The notes under the pieces are model-generated. The model had not been told where the DNA came from, ran no database searches, and worked only from the letters and a program-made list of their open reading frames with translations. DNA of 64,000 nucleotides from Iamia majanohamensis (GTDB taxonomy: Bacteria > Actinomycetota > Acidimicrobiia > Acidimicrobiales > Iamiaceae). The stretch is taken from NCBI RefSeq assembly GCF_028532485.1, contig NZ_CP116942.1, positions 496,001-560,000 of the forward strand, read 5' to 3'. Shown one piece after another: positions 15,959 to 24,121 of the stretch (its first letter is position 1; each line of letters opens with the position of its first letter). Made by a program: the position numbers and the translations under genes.

Positions 15959-17767
15959 ATGAAGACCGCACTCCGCGTCGCCCTGCGCGTCGCACTCCTG
16001 GCCCTGGGGCTGCTGCTCCTGGGGTCCAAGGCGGCCTCGGCCGCCGACCACGTCCCCCTGGCCTCCTCCCTCCTCGGGGACGAGACCACCACCTCCGACC
16101 GGGACCTCGTCGACGTCGACGTCGACGCCCCGGTGTCGGTGTGCGGGGTGGACGTCGCCGTGATCGGTGACGCCACCTCGGACTGCACCGACAGCACGAC
16201 CACGTCCCCCGAGGCTCCTGACCCGGAGCCCGCCCTCGTCGACGTCGATGTCGACGTGCCGGTGTCGGTGTGCGGGGTGGACGTCGCCGTGCTGGGTGAC
16301 AGCTCCTCGAGCTGCGCTGGTGCGACCACCAGCGAGCCGGCACCGGAGCCGGCTCCGGCTCCTGCGCCGGCCCCGGTCCCCGCTCCGGTCGACGTCGATG
16401 TCGATGTGCCGGTGTCGGTGTGCGGGGTGGACGTCGCCGTGCTGGGTGACAGCTCCTCGAGCTGCGCTGGTGCGACCACCAGCGAGCCGGCACCGGAGCC
16501 CCCTCCGGCTCCTGCGCCGGCCCCGGTCCCCGCTCCGGTCGACGTCGACGTCGATGTCGATGTGCCGGTGTCGGTGTGCGGGGTGGACGTCGCCGTGCTC
16601 GGCGACAGCACCTCGGACTGCGCTCCGACCACGTCGACCGGCGGCGACGCCGGTGTCGCCGAGGCTCCTGGCGGGGCCCTGGCGGACGTGGATGTCCCGG
16701 TGAGCGTGTGCGGTGTGGGTGTGGGCGTGCTGGGCGACAGCACGTCGGACTGCGCTCCGACCACCTCGACCGGCGGCGACGCCGGTGACCCGGCCGATGC
16801 CGGTGAGGGCGTGGCGGACGTGGATGCCCCCGTGAGCGTGTGCGGTGTCGGTGTCGGTGTCCTCGGTGACGTGGACTCGACCTGCACCCCCACCACCACG
16901 ACCGGTGGCGACACCGGTGGGTCCCTGGCCGACGTGGACGCCCCCGTGGGCGTCTGCGGTGTGGGTGTGGGCGTGCTGGGCGACAGCACGTCGGAGTGCG
17001 CCCCGACCACCTCGACCGGTGGCGATGCCGGCGAGGGCGTGGCGGACGTGGATGCCCCGGTGTCGGTGTGCGGTGTCGGTGTCGGTGTCCTCGGTGACGT
17101 GGACTCGACCTGCACCCCCACCACCACGACCGGTGGCGACACCGGCGGTGGCCTGGTCGACGTGGAGCTGCCCGTCGACGTGTGCGGCATCGGTGTCGGC
17201 GTCCTCGGCGACGTCGACTCGACGTGTGACCCGACCACGTCCACCGGGGGAGGCGACGACGATCCGCTGATCGACATCGAGATCCCGATCGACGTGTGCG
17301 GCGTCGGCGTCGGCCTCCTGGGCGACGTCTCCACCGACTGCGGGCCCGCCCCCACGGACCCGACGGACCCCACGGACCCCACGGACCCGACGGATCCCAC
17401 GGACCCGACGGACCCGACGGACCCGACGGACCCGACGGACCCGACGGACCCGACGGACCCGACGGACCCGACGGACCCGACGGACCCGACGGACCCGACG
17501 GACCCCACGGACCCGACCGATCCGACGGACCCGGGCACGCCCCTCACCCCCGAGCTGGTCGTGCTCGGCGGCTCGGGCGGCCCCGGGGCCTCCGGCCCTG
17601 ACGGCTCCTCCACCGTGGTGGAGGGGGCCACCGGCGTCCGACTCGACGGCACCGCCGGCGGCCTGGCCCGCACCGGCGCCGACCTCACCCTCACCTGGTG
17701 GGGCCTGCTCCTCCTGCTGGCCGGTCTGGCCCTGCGCCGCGCCCGGCGCACCACCCTGGCCGGCTGA
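15959..17767 (+). CDS. Chaplin-like repeat protein with LAxTG sorting signal
   Basis: A 602-residue cell-surface protein. Residues 1-28 form a signal peptide (basic start, [15 protein letters not shown]). Ten repeats follow with the core (V/A)DV-(A/V)PVSVCG-V-V-V-LGD-C. Each has two cysteines 14 residues apart and alternating Val/Asp strands, close to the chaplin domain of Streptomyces (VPVxVCGN...VxVxG...C) but shorter. Linkers are Pro/Ala- or Thr/Gly-rich. Next come twenty PTD units. The C-terminus has LARTG at 569-573, a ~20-residue hydrophobic helix and RRARR, a sorting signal of the LAxTG type used by class E sortases and by long chaplins. A GGAG Shine-Dalgarno precedes ATG 15959. Surface amyloid or adhesin is inferred. 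Confidence 0.8.
   Translation: MKTALRVALRVALLALGLLLLGSKAASAADHVPLASSLLGDETTTSDRDLVDVDVDAPVSVCGVDVAVIGDATSDCTDSTTTSPEAPDPEPALVDVDVDVPVSVCGVDVAVLGDSSSSCAGATTSEPAPEPAPAPAPAPVPAPVDVDVDVPVSVCGVDVAVLGDSSSSCAGATTSEPAPEPPPAPAPAPVPAPVDVDVDVDVPVSVCGVDVAVLGDSTSDCAPTTSTGGDAGVAEAPGGALADVDVPVSVCGVGVGVLGDSTSDCAPTTSTGGDAGDPADAGEGVADVDAPVSVCGVGVGVLGDVDSTCTPTTTTGGDTGGSLADVDAPVGVCGVGVGVLGDSTSECAPTTSTGGDAGEGVADVDAPVSVCGVGVGVLGDVDSTCTPTTTTGGDTGGGLVDVELPVDVCGIGVGVLGDVDSTCDPTTSTGGGDDDPLIDIEIPIDVCGVGVGLLGDVSTDCGPAPTDPTDPTDPTDPTDPTDPTDPTDPTDPTDPTDPTDPTDPTDPTDPTDPTDPTDPTDPTDPGTPLTPELVVLGGSGGPGASGPDGSSTVVEGATGVRLDGTAGGLARTGADLTLTWWGLLLLLAGLALRRARRTTLAG
16109..17341 (+). repeat. Ten tandem chaplin-like coding repeats
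   Basis: Ten in-frame units, each with two Cys codons. Units 2 and 3 are almost identical at DNA level with a 150-bp period (for example GCTGGGTGACAGCTCCTCGA at 16291 and again at 16441). Units 6 and 8 share a long block about 240 bp apart. Units 9 and 10 are more diverged, suggesting that the central units were amplified most recently. Confidence 0.85.
17351..17530 (+). repeat. 9-bp minisatellite, 20 units, encoding (PTD)20
   Basis: Twenty consecutive 9-base units, mostly CCGACGGAC with some CCCACGGAC or a GAT codon, keep the reading frame and encode Pro-Thr-Asp repeats. This acidic, Pro-rich stalk separates the chaplin-like repeats from the wall-sorting signal. Copy number is likely to vary between strains through slippage. 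Confidence 0.9.
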
Positions 17768-17785
17768 CGCCGGCCCGACCTGCTC

Positions 17786-17818
17786 CCGCCCCCGGCGCCC
17801 CCCCGGCGCCGGGGGCGG
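17786..17818 (+). terminator. Strong terminator hairpin
   Basis: A perfect 14-bp stem (CCGCCCCCGGCGCC at 17786-17799 and its complement at 17805-17818) with a 5-base loop, 18 bases after the chaplin-like gene's stop. It is the most stable hairpin noticed in the window and marks the boundary to the lower-GC gene. No T tract follows. Confidence 0.7.
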
Positions 17819-17921
17819 TGGCGCGCCCCATCAGGTGCCTCGAACAGATGGGGCATCCCGCCACTTGATCATCCCGAGCGCTACGTTCACCGTGCTCATC
17901 GGCGGCTCGGGGAGGGTCACG

Positions 17922-19064
17922 TTGATACGGCATAGCCTCGTTTGGCTTGCTGCCTTGATCTGCATCCTGGCTGTCGCTGGTTGCGGGCAAACGCAGGACA
18001 TTGATTCCTCGACTGCCGACCTACTCTATGAGGAGTCGCCTTCGGGCGACCTCGTGAGAAACACCGTTGCAGGTTGTGTTGACCTGACAGGTGAACGCCC
18101 CTTAATGACCTGGGACACGTCTCGATCTGCTGGCGGGATTAGCGCTTTTGCCGGAGTCGTTACAAGTGTTGTGTTTACTGGCGTTGTGCTGAGACTGCAG
18201 GGGAATCGTAGGAGGGGCCATCACTCCTCGCGAGAGGTTGCCCTAATTTGGCTCTCTAGTTCGCTTGTGTCCGGGATCGTTTCTACGTTTCTATATGCTC
18301 AGCTTGCAGGCGAGGGAGAGTGCACTGTCAGGACTGCGCTCTTGCCGGGGGCAGCACTGCCGCTGATGGGCCTTGTGCTCGGGCTGCTCATATCAATGGC
18401 ATGGCTCCTGTATGACATGGATATTGTGGAGGCTCGCCACACGGCAGTCACCTTGTACTGGTTGGGAGGTACGGGTGTCGCCATCTACATCGCGCTGTCC
18501 GCATCCAACTTCGTGAGTTGGCCGAGCTACGAGTCGCTAGAGATTGGTACCGTGTTGCTGTTCTTGTCGATCACACTCGGTGGTCTGGTTGCCGGAATCG
18601 TGTGCAATGCCCGGGTGTATCGATTGAAGCTGTCGCTTGCGGGGTGTCGAAACGATCCCGTAGAGGCAGAGGAGGGTCTGCAGACTCCGCCCCGAGTGTC
18701 TCGGTGGCTGGCCGCCTCTCTTCCTATTGCTACGGCGATCGGGCTAGCCGTGTCGACATTGGCGAGTGCTCTCCCGGAGACCGCGCTCGCGCGTTTTCAC
18801 GGATTTTGGCACGGCCTCGCCTACTGCTTAGTAGGTGGCGCACTTCTTGGATTTGCTTCGGCAGGTCTGCCTCCATGGAGTCTCCATCCAGGGGTGGGCG
18901 GTCGATATTTGGAAGCGGAGACCATGAGTGCAGGGCGAGAACGTGCCTTGCGAGAGAGCGATGTCGTGGTCGATTTGCGCACGAGCTCGAGCGACGAGAG
19001 CGTAGAGACACTTGCTGCCTCTGAGGCTTCGCTCGACACCGAGCCGAGCCGAACTGAGCCCTAG
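17922..19064 (+). CDS. Low-GC multi-pass lipoprotein of unknown function
   Basis: A 380-residue protein. From TTG 17922, preceded by GGAGGG at 17911-17916, it begins MIRHSLVWLAALICILAVAGC, a lipoprotein signal with a good lipobox (VAGC). About 30 hydrophilic residues follow, then around seven hydrophobic segments spread over residues ~55-330, and a polar, Ser/Glu-rich C-terminal tail. A lipobox in front of a multi-pass domain is unusual. Base composition and codon choice (many A/T-ending codons such as ATA, TTA, AGT) differ sharply from all neighbours, implying recent acquisition. I do not recognise the family. An upstream in-frame start at 17835 lacks a Shine-Dalgarno and lies inside an inverted repeat. 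Confidence 0.7.
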   Translation: MIRHSLVWLAALICILAVAGCGQTQDIDSSTADLLYEESPSGDLVRNTVAGCVDLTGERPLMTWDTSRSAGGISAFAGVVTSVVFTGVVLRLQGNRRRGHHSSREVALIWLSSSLVSGIVSTFLYAQLAGEGECTVRTALLPGAALPLMGLVLGLLISMAWLLYDMDIVEARHTAVTLYWLGGTGVAIYIALSASNFVSWPSYESLEIGTVLLFLSITLGGLVAGIVCNARVYRLKLSLAGCRNDPVEAEEGLQTPPRVSRWLAASLPIATAIGLAVSTLASALPETALARFHGFWHGLAYCLVGGALLGFASAGLPPWSLHPGVGGRYLEAETMSAGRERALRESDVVVDLRTSSSDESVETLAASEASLDTEPSRTEP

Positions 19065-19072
19065 CCCTGCCC

Positions 19073-19861
19073 TCAGCGACGGTCGGGGAGGAAGCGGAAC
19101 CGCTCCCGCACCTCGCGCACCCGGGCGGCGGACACGTCGGCCAGCAGGATGGTCTCGCCCATCGCGGCGGTGGCCAGCAGCTCGCCCGAGGGGTCGACGA
19201 TGCGGCTGTCGCCGCTGTAGCGGAGGCCCCCGCCCTCGCCCACCCGGTTCACGCCGACGACGTAGGCCTGGTTCTCGATGGCCCGGGCCTGGAGCAGCAC
19301 CTCCCAGTGGAGGCGGCGGCTCTCGGGCCAGTTGGCCGGGAACAGGTACACGTCGGTGTCGGGGGCCAGCCCCCACATCTCGTCGGCGAAGCGCAGGTCG
19401 TAGCAGACGAACGGGCTCACCCGGAGGCCCTCGATGTCCACCGTCGTCAGGTCGGTGCCGGCCCGGAACCACCGCTCCTCGCCGGCGTGGGTGAAGGGGT
19501 GGACCTTGCGGTACCGGTGCTCGGTGCCGTCGGGTCCGACCAGCACGAAGGAGTTGGAGGGGCGCTGGTCGTCGGCGGGGGCGTCGGGCGGCACCTCGGG
19601 GCACGACCCGCCCACCCACACCCCGTGCTCGGCGGCCTGGGCCCGGAGGAAGGTCGCCGACGGCCCGCCCTCGGGCTCGCCCAGGTCGGGGTCGTCGACG
19701 GCGAAGCCGGTGGAGAACGTCTCCGACAGCAGCACCAGGCCCGCCCCTGCCGCGGCGGCCCGGGCCACCATCGGGCCCAGCCGGGCGAAGTTCGCCTCCC
19801 GGTCGCTCCACACGATGTCGTGCTGGACGGCGGCGATGCGCAGGGTGGCCTGGTCGCTCAC
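19073..19861 (-). CDS. Carbon-nitrogen hydrolase, omega-amidase-like
   Basis: A 262-residue nitrilase-superfamily amidase. The catalytic triad is visible: Glu47 (LLSETFSTGF), Lys119 (YRKVHPF) and Cys153 (FVCYDLRFAD). The sequence around the Cys and the NWP motif (FPANWPESR) are typical of the Nit2/YafV omega-amidase branch, which hydrolyses alpha-ketoglutaramate or alpha-ketosuccinamate. Start GTG 19861 overlaps the aminotransferase stop by four bases (GTGA), so translation is coupled. This pairing matches the transaminase/omega-amidase pathway, in which a transamination with glutamine is made irreversible by the amidase, often in methionine salvage. Role inferred from family and context. Confidence 0.9.
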   Translation of the reverse strand: MSDQATLRIAAVQHDIVWSDREANFARLGPMVARAAAAGAGLVLLSETFSTGFAVDDPDLGEPEGGPSATFLRAQAAEHGVWVGGSCPEVPPDAPADDQRPSNSFVLVGPDGTEHRYRKVHPFTHAGEERWFRAGTDLTTVDIEGLRVSPFVCYDLRFADEMWGLAPDTDVYLFPANWPESRRLHWEVLLQARAIENQAYVVGVNRVGEGGGLRYSGDSRIVDPSGELLATAAMGETILLADVSAARVREVRERFRFLPDRR

Positions 19862-21036
19862 CGGGCCAACCCTGCCAGGCGCTCGGCGGCCTCGTCGAGC
19901 ACCTCGTCCCGCTTGCAGCAGGCGAAGCGCACCAGGTGGCGGCCGTGCTCGGGCCGCTCGTAGAACACGGCGTCGGGCACCGCCACCACGCCGCAGCGGT
20001 GGGGGAGGTCGCGGCAGAAGGCCTCGCCGTCGCCGTCGGGGCGCAGGGGGCGGATGTCGACGGTGGTGAAGTAGGTGCCCTCGGGGGGGTGGACGAGGAA
20101 GCCGGCGGCCTCCAGCCCCGCCACCAGGCGGTCCTTCTTGGCCGTGAGGTCGGCGGCCAGGCCGGCGTAGAAGGCGTCGTCGAGGCCCAGGCCCACGGCG
20201 ATGGCGGGCTGGAAGGGGGCGCCGTTGACGTAGGTGAGGAACTGCTTGGCCGCCCGGCACGCGGCCACCAGCGGCGCCGGTCCGCAGGCCCAGCCCGTCT
20301 TCCACCCCGTGGTGCTGAAGGTCTTGCCACCCGACGAGATGGTGAGGGTACGCTCGGCCATGCCCGGCAGGGTGGCGATGGGGACGTGGGCGGCGCCGGG
20401 GAACACCAGGTGCTCGTAGACCTCGTCGGTCACCACGACGAGGTCGGCCTCGGTGGCCACCGCCGCGACCTGGGCCAGCTCCTCGGCGTCGAACACCTTG
20501 CCCGTGGGGTTGTGGGGCGTGTTGAGGAGCAGGACCTTGGTGCGCTCGGTCACTGCGGCCCGCAGCTCGGCGGGGTCGAACCGGTAGCGGCCGTCGGGCG
20601 CGGGGGCGAGCAGGACCGGGACCACGCGGGCGCCGGCGAGGGCGACCGCCGCCGGGTAGCTGTCGAACACGGGCTCGAAGGCGACGACCTCGTCGCCGGG
20701 GTCGAGCATGCCCAGCAGGGCGCCGGCCAGGGCCTCGGTGGCGCCCGCGGTGACCAGCACCTCGGTCTCGGGGTCGTGGGCGAGGCCGTAGAAGCGGCGC
20801 TGGTGGTCGGCCACCGCCCGGCGCAGCACGGGCGTCCCGGGCCCCGGTGGGTACTGGTTCTCGCCGCTGCGGATCGCCGCCACGGCAGCGTCGAGCACCT
20901 CCGCCGGCCCGTCGGTGTCGGGGAACCCCTGGCCCAGGTTGATGGCACCCGTCTCGACGGCGAGGGCGGACATCTCGGCGAAGATCGACGTGCCGAAGCC
21001 GGCCAGCTTCGACGTCAGGGGATCCTCGGCGCGCAC
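19858..21036 (-). CDS. PLP aminotransferase, class I (KAT/MtnE/DapC-like)
   Basis: A 392-residue fold-type I aminotransferase. INLGQGFPDTDGP, NQYPPGPGTPVLRRAVADH, LNTPHNPTGKVF, DEVYEHLVF, the PLP lysine in SSGGKTFSTTGWKTGW (Lys238) and the C-terminal LVRFACCKRDE (substrate-carboxylate Arg) are in place. It resembles glutamine transaminase K, methionine aminotransferase YbdL and DapC-type enzymes. The coupled omega-amidase favours a glutamine- or asparagine-using 2-oxo-acid transaminase. Start GTG 21036 is supported by TACGCT seven bases upstream and the lack of a Shine-Dalgarno. Confidence 0.92.
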   Translation of the reverse strand: MRAEDPLTSKLAGFGTSIFAEMSALAVETGAINLGQGFPDTDGPAEVLDAAVAAIRSGENQYPPGPGTPVLRRAVADHQRRFYGLAHDPETEVLVTAGATEALAGALLGMLDPGDEVVAFEPVFDSYPAAVALAGARVVPVLLAPAPDGRYRFDPAELRAAVTERTKVLLLNTPHNPTGKVFDAEELAQVAAVATEADLVVVTDEVYEHLVFPGAAHVPIATLPGMAERTLTISSGGKTFSTTGWKTGWACGPAPLVAACRAAKQFLTYVNGAPFQPAIAVGLGLDDAFYAGLAADLTAKKDRLVAGLEAAGFLVHPPEGTYFTTVDIRPLRPDGDGEAFCRDLPHRCGVVAVPDAVFYERPEHGRHLVRFACCKRDEVLDEAAERLAGLAR

Positions 21037-21043
21037 GGCCCCG

Positions 21044-21049
21044 AGCGTA
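21044..21049 (-). promoter_or_regulatory. -10 hexamer of leaderless aminotransferase gene
   Basis: TACGCT on the minus strand, seven bases before GTG 21036. It drives the aminotransferase/omega-amidase operon without a 5' leader. Confidence 0.5.
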
Positions 21050-21146
21050 CGGGGCCGGCCCCGGCCACCGACCCTTCGCCCAGGCTTCACCGGCCCGTCG
21101 GGGCGGAGCGACCGACCGCTCACCTCGGTGGGCGATCCTGGGCGTC

Positions 21147-21848
21147 GTGGAGGCGACCACGGCCCCGGCCCCGACCCGGGAACCCGTGGCCGCCCTCCAC
21201 GGGGTCGCCCTCTTCGACCTCGACCGCACCCTCGTCCCCGGGTCGTCGCTCGTGCCCCTGGGGCGCGAGCTGGTGCGCCGGGGGATGCTCGACCGGCGCG
21301 TCGTGGCCGGCCGGGCCCTCAGCGCCGCGACCTTCCGACGCCGCGGCCTGGGCGACGAGCGCGTCGAGGCGCTCGTCGGCGGGCTGCTCGCGCTGCTCGC
21401 GGGCCGCGAGGTCGTGCCCCTCGCCGAGGTCGCCCGCCACGTCGGGTCGGGCCTGGCCGCGGAGGCCTACCCGGCCGCCCTGTGGCTGCTCCAGCGCCAT
21501 CTGGCCATGGGCGACTTCTGCGTGGTGCTGACCGCCGCCCCCCAGCCGCTGGCCGACGCCCTGGCCCACGCCATCGGTGCCCACCGGGCCATCGGCACCC
21601 GCCTGGAGGTGGCCGACGGGCGCTTCACCGGCCGGATCGACGGGGTGCTCTGCCACGGGCCCGGGAAGGTGCGCCGCCTGGGCGAGGAGCTGGGCGACCT
21701 GGGCTCCAGCCGGGCCACCGGGTACGGCGACTCCGCCTCCGACGTGGCCGTCCTCGAGCGCTGCGGGGACCCGGTGGCGGTCAACCCCGACCGGGGGCTG
21801 GCCGCGGTGGCCCGGGACCGGGGCTGGCCCGTCCTCCGGCTGGGCTGA
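21147..21848 (+). CDS. HAD-IB phosphatase (SerB-like)
   Basis: A 233-residue haloacid-dehalogenase phosphatase, subfamily IB. Motif I FDLDRTLVPGSS, motif II VVLTAAPQ, motif III Lys in GPGKVRRLGE and motif IV GYGDSASDVAVLE are all present. The helical cap lies between motifs I and II. This set is seen in phosphoserine phosphatase-like and lysophosphatidate/glycerol-phosphate phosphatases (PlsC-linked). Substrate unknown. Start GTG 21147; the first ~15 residues are Ala/Thr-rich. It is divergent from the aminotransferase operon with a 110-base shared region. Confidence 0.9.
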   Translation: MEATTAPAPTREPVAALHGVALFDLDRTLVPGSSLVPLGRELVRRGMLDRRVVAGRALSAATFRRRGLGDERVEALVGGLLALLAGREVVPLAEVARHVGSGLAAEAYPAALWLLQRHLAMGDFCVVLTAAPQPLADALAHAIGAHRAIGTRLEVADGRFTGRIDGVLCHGPGKVRRLGEELGDLGSSRATGYGDSASDVAVLERCGDPVAVNPDRGLAAVARDRGWPVLRLG

Positions 21849-21872
21849 GCCGGGCGACGTCGACCCCCGGGA

Positions 21873-22556
21873 TCAGGGCCGGGAGAAGTGGAGCGGCTTG
21901 CTGTAGGAGCCGCCCCGCTCCTGGCGGCCGGTGCGGCTCGTCCACCGCCACTGCACCGACAGGCGGGGGCCGACCCGGTGGGTGAGCTTGGGCACCGAGT
22001 GCTCCCACCCCGCCTGGCAGCCCCCGCCCATCACCAGCAGGTCGCCGTCACCGGGGGCGAGGTCGACGGTGGCGCCGTGGTCGGGCAGCTCGTGGGCGTG
22101 GCGGTGGGCCCGGGGGCGGACCAGGAAGGGGCGGCGGGCGCCCACCACGAGCAGGGCGATGCGGGTGTCGTCGAGCCACTGCATGTCGCGGTCGCGGTGG
22201 AAGGCGACGCTGTCGCGCTCGTCGCGGTACCAGGCCACGCTGGGCGCGGCGAAGCGCACGCCGTAGCGGTGCTGGAGGGCGCGGTGGACCTCGTGGAGCA
22301 CCGGGTGGGGCGGGCGGTCGAGGGGGTAGCCGGACCCCAGCCGGGGGACGTCGACCCAGTGGTCGTAGCGGAACACCCGGCCGCCGTCCCCGTCCCAGGC
22401 CAGGCCGTCGATGAGGGCCTCGGCCACGCGGTCGGCGCCGGTCACCGCGCCCCGGGCCACGTCGACCCAGGAGCGGCGGTCGAGCCAGGTGCGGGCGAAG
22501 GTGACCGACGGCGACAGCCCCGCCTCCTGGGTCGCGCGGTCGTCGTCGGCAGCCAC
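21873..22556 (-). CDS. AlkB-like 2-oxoglutarate/Fe(II) dioxygenase
   Basis: A 227-residue protein of the AlkB family. The iron facial triad is His120, Asp122 (FHRDRD) and His186 (WEHSVPK), followed by Arg residues in GPRLSVQWRW that would bind 2-oxoglutarate. The N-terminal nucleotide-recognition lid and APSVAWYRDERDSVAFH agree with ALKBH2/AlkB-type repair proteins. It probably removes alkyl damage from DNA or RNA bases. Start GTG 22556 is preferred over a longer Arg/Pro-rich extension because TACGCT lies seven bases upstream. It converges on the HAD gene with a 24-base gap. Confidence 0.9.
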   Translation of the reverse strand: MAADDDRATQEAGLSPSVTFARTWLDRRSWVDVARGAVTGADRVAEALIDGLAWDGDGGRVFRYDHWVDVPRLGSGYPLDRPPHPVLHEVHRALQHRYGVRFAAPSVAWYRDERDSVAFHRDRDMQWLDDTRIALLVVGARRPFLVRPRAHRHAHELPDHGATVDLAPGDGDLLVMGGGCQAGWEHSVPKLTHRVGPRLSVQWRWTSRTGRQERGGSYSKPLHFSRP

Positions 22557-22563
22557 GCCCGCG

Positions 22564-22569
22564 AGCGTA
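22564..22569 (-). promoter_or_regulatory. -10 hexamer of leaderless alkB-like gene
   Basis: TACGCT on the minus strand, seven bases before GTG 22556, with the same hexamer and spacing as the aminotransferase gene. Confidence 0.5.
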
Positions 22570-22663
22570 CCGAGGCGGTCCCGTCGGCGGCCCCGACGGC
22601 CCTGCCCGGGCCGGCCCGGCCCCGGTAGTCTCGGCCGTCCCACGAACGCAGGGGGGTCAGATC

Positions 22664-24121
22664 TTGCGCCGCATGGGAGGGGCCGACGCCGGCTTCCTGT
22701 ACGCCGAGACCGCGGAGCAGCCGTCGACGACGCCGTTCATCGTCGAGCTGCGCCCGGCCCCCGGACCCGACGGCGTGGTCCGGCCGCTGACCGTCGACGA
22801 CCTCCGGGCCCACGTCGAGGCCCGCCTCGACGTCCTGCCCTCGTTCCGCTGGCGGGTGGAGCGGGTGCCCTTCGGCCTCCACCACCCCGTGCTGGTCGAC
22901 GACCCGGACCTCGACCTGGGCCACCACGTCCGCCACGTCGCCCTCGACGACACCTCCGACGCCGGGATCGAGGCCTACGTCGCCGGGCTGGCCACCGAGC
23001 GCCTCGACCGGCGCCACCCGCTGTGGCGCCTCGTGCTCGTCGACGGGGTCCACGACGGCCGCCAGGTCCTCGTCCTGCTGCTGCACCACGCCATCATCGA
23101 CGGCACCGCCTGTCGCACGATCCTGCGGCGGCTCCTCACCGACCTCGACCCCGCCGAGGCCGCAGCCGTCCGCGCCGCCGAGCCCTTCCGGCCTGCGCCG
23201 GTCCGTCGGTGGCCGCTCCTCGTCGACGGCGTCCGGGCCCTGCTCGCGTCGCTCGCCCTGCTGCCCGGCCTGCTGTGGCGGGCCCGGCGCCGCGCCGCCG
23301 CCGCCGACGCCCGGCGGGCCCAGGCCCCCGTCCGCGTCCCCCGGCAGGCCGACACCCCGGTCACGCGGCTCAACGACGCCTTCTCCGACCGCCGCCGCCT
23401 GGCCCGGCGGCAGGTGCCGCTGGCCGCCGTGCGGCAGGTGAAGGACGCGGCCGGGGCCACCGTCAACGAGGTGTTCCTGGCCATGGCCGCCGGCGGCCTG
23501 CGGGAGCGCCTGGCCGCCACCGGCGACCTGCCGGCGGCCCCCCTCACCGTCAACGTGCCGGTGGCGGCCGAGCCCCCGCACCCCCCCGGCACCCCCGACC
23601 GGCAGTGGGGGAACCACTTCTCCAACTACCTCTCGTCCCTCGCCACCGACGTGGCTGACCCCGTGGACCGGCTGCGGACCATCGGCGAGGTCGCCCGCGA
23701 GGGTCGGGCCCAGCTCGACGTGCTCGAGCCCACCACCGTGGTGGGCCTGCTCGACCAGCTGCCGGGCTTCGTGGCCGAGCCGGGCGCCCGGTGGCTGGCG
23801 GCCCAGACCCGGGAGCACCGCGCCGAGCAGGCCGACCACTCCGTCCTGCTCTCCAACGTCCGTGGCAGCGATGAGCGCTTCGCCTTCACCGGCCCCCACG
23901 GCCGGGTGGAGGTCCCCCGGCTCACCGTGTTCGGCATCACCTTCGCGGGCACCGGGCTCACCCTCGTGGCCTGGACCTACGGCGACGCGGTCGAGCTCAG
24001 CGCCCTCAGCCACGCCGAGGCCGAACCCGACCCCGCCGCCGTGCTGGCCGGGATGGAGGCGGCGCTGGTCGAGCTGGGCGCCGCCCTCGGGGTGGAGGTG
24101 GCGGAGGGGGTGGGGGCATGA
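22664..24121 (+). CDS. WS/DGAT wax ester/triacylglycerol synthase 1
   Basis: A 485-residue wax-ester synthase/acyl-CoA:diacylglycerol acyltransferase. The catalytic HHxxxDG motif is LHHAIIDGTA from about residue 141. The second conserved block, VNVPVAAEPP, and the PLW-type motif (RRHPLWRLVLVDG) are visible. It would esterify diacylglycerol or a fatty alcohol with acyl-CoA on the membrane or lipid droplet. TTG 22664, with GGGGGG at 22651-22656, is chosen over ATG 22673 because the resulting MRRMGGADAGF aligns with MRRLNGEDDGF of the next gene. Its stop overlaps the start of the second WS/DGAT by four bases. Confidence 0.93.
   Translation: MRRMGGADAGFLYAETAEQPSTTPFIVELRPAPGPDGVVRPLTVDDLRAHVEARLDVLPSFRWRVERVPFGLHHPVLVDDPDLDLGHHVRHVALDDTSDAGIEAYVAGLATERLDRRHPLWRLVLVDGVHDGRQVLVLLLHHAIIDGTACRTILRRLLTDLDPAEAAAVRAAEPFRPAPVRRWPLLVDGVRALLASLALLPGLLWRARRRAAAADARRAQAPVRVPRQADTPVTRLNDAFSDRRRLARRQVPLAAVRQVKDAAGATVNEVFLAMAAGGLRERLAATGDLPAAPLTVNVPVAAEPPHPPGTPDRQWGNHFSNYLSSLATDVADPVDRLRTIGEVAREGRAQLDVLEPTTVVGLLDQLPGFVAEPGARWLAAQTREHRAEQADHSVLLSNVRGSDERFAFTGPHGRVEVPRLTVFGITFAGTGLTLVAWTYGDAVELSALSHAEAEPDPAAVLAGMEAALVELGAALGVEVAEGVGA

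Noticed and set aside
17351-17530. Regular short repeats as a possible CRISPR array
   Set aside because: The units are 9 bases with no spacers and keep the reading frame of a surface protein; there are no cas genes.
13192-17856. A 1554-codon open frame on the minus strand through the surface-protein region
   Set aside because: It is antisense to the Pro/Ala and chaplin-like genes. Its GSVGSV and TSTST runs are reverse reads of the PTD and Val/Asp repeats, and it crosses the HNH, GNAT and terminator regions.
17820-19070. An insertion sequence or integron cassette around the low-GC gene
   Set aside because: No transposase, integrase, terminal inverted repeats or target duplication could be found at the edges.
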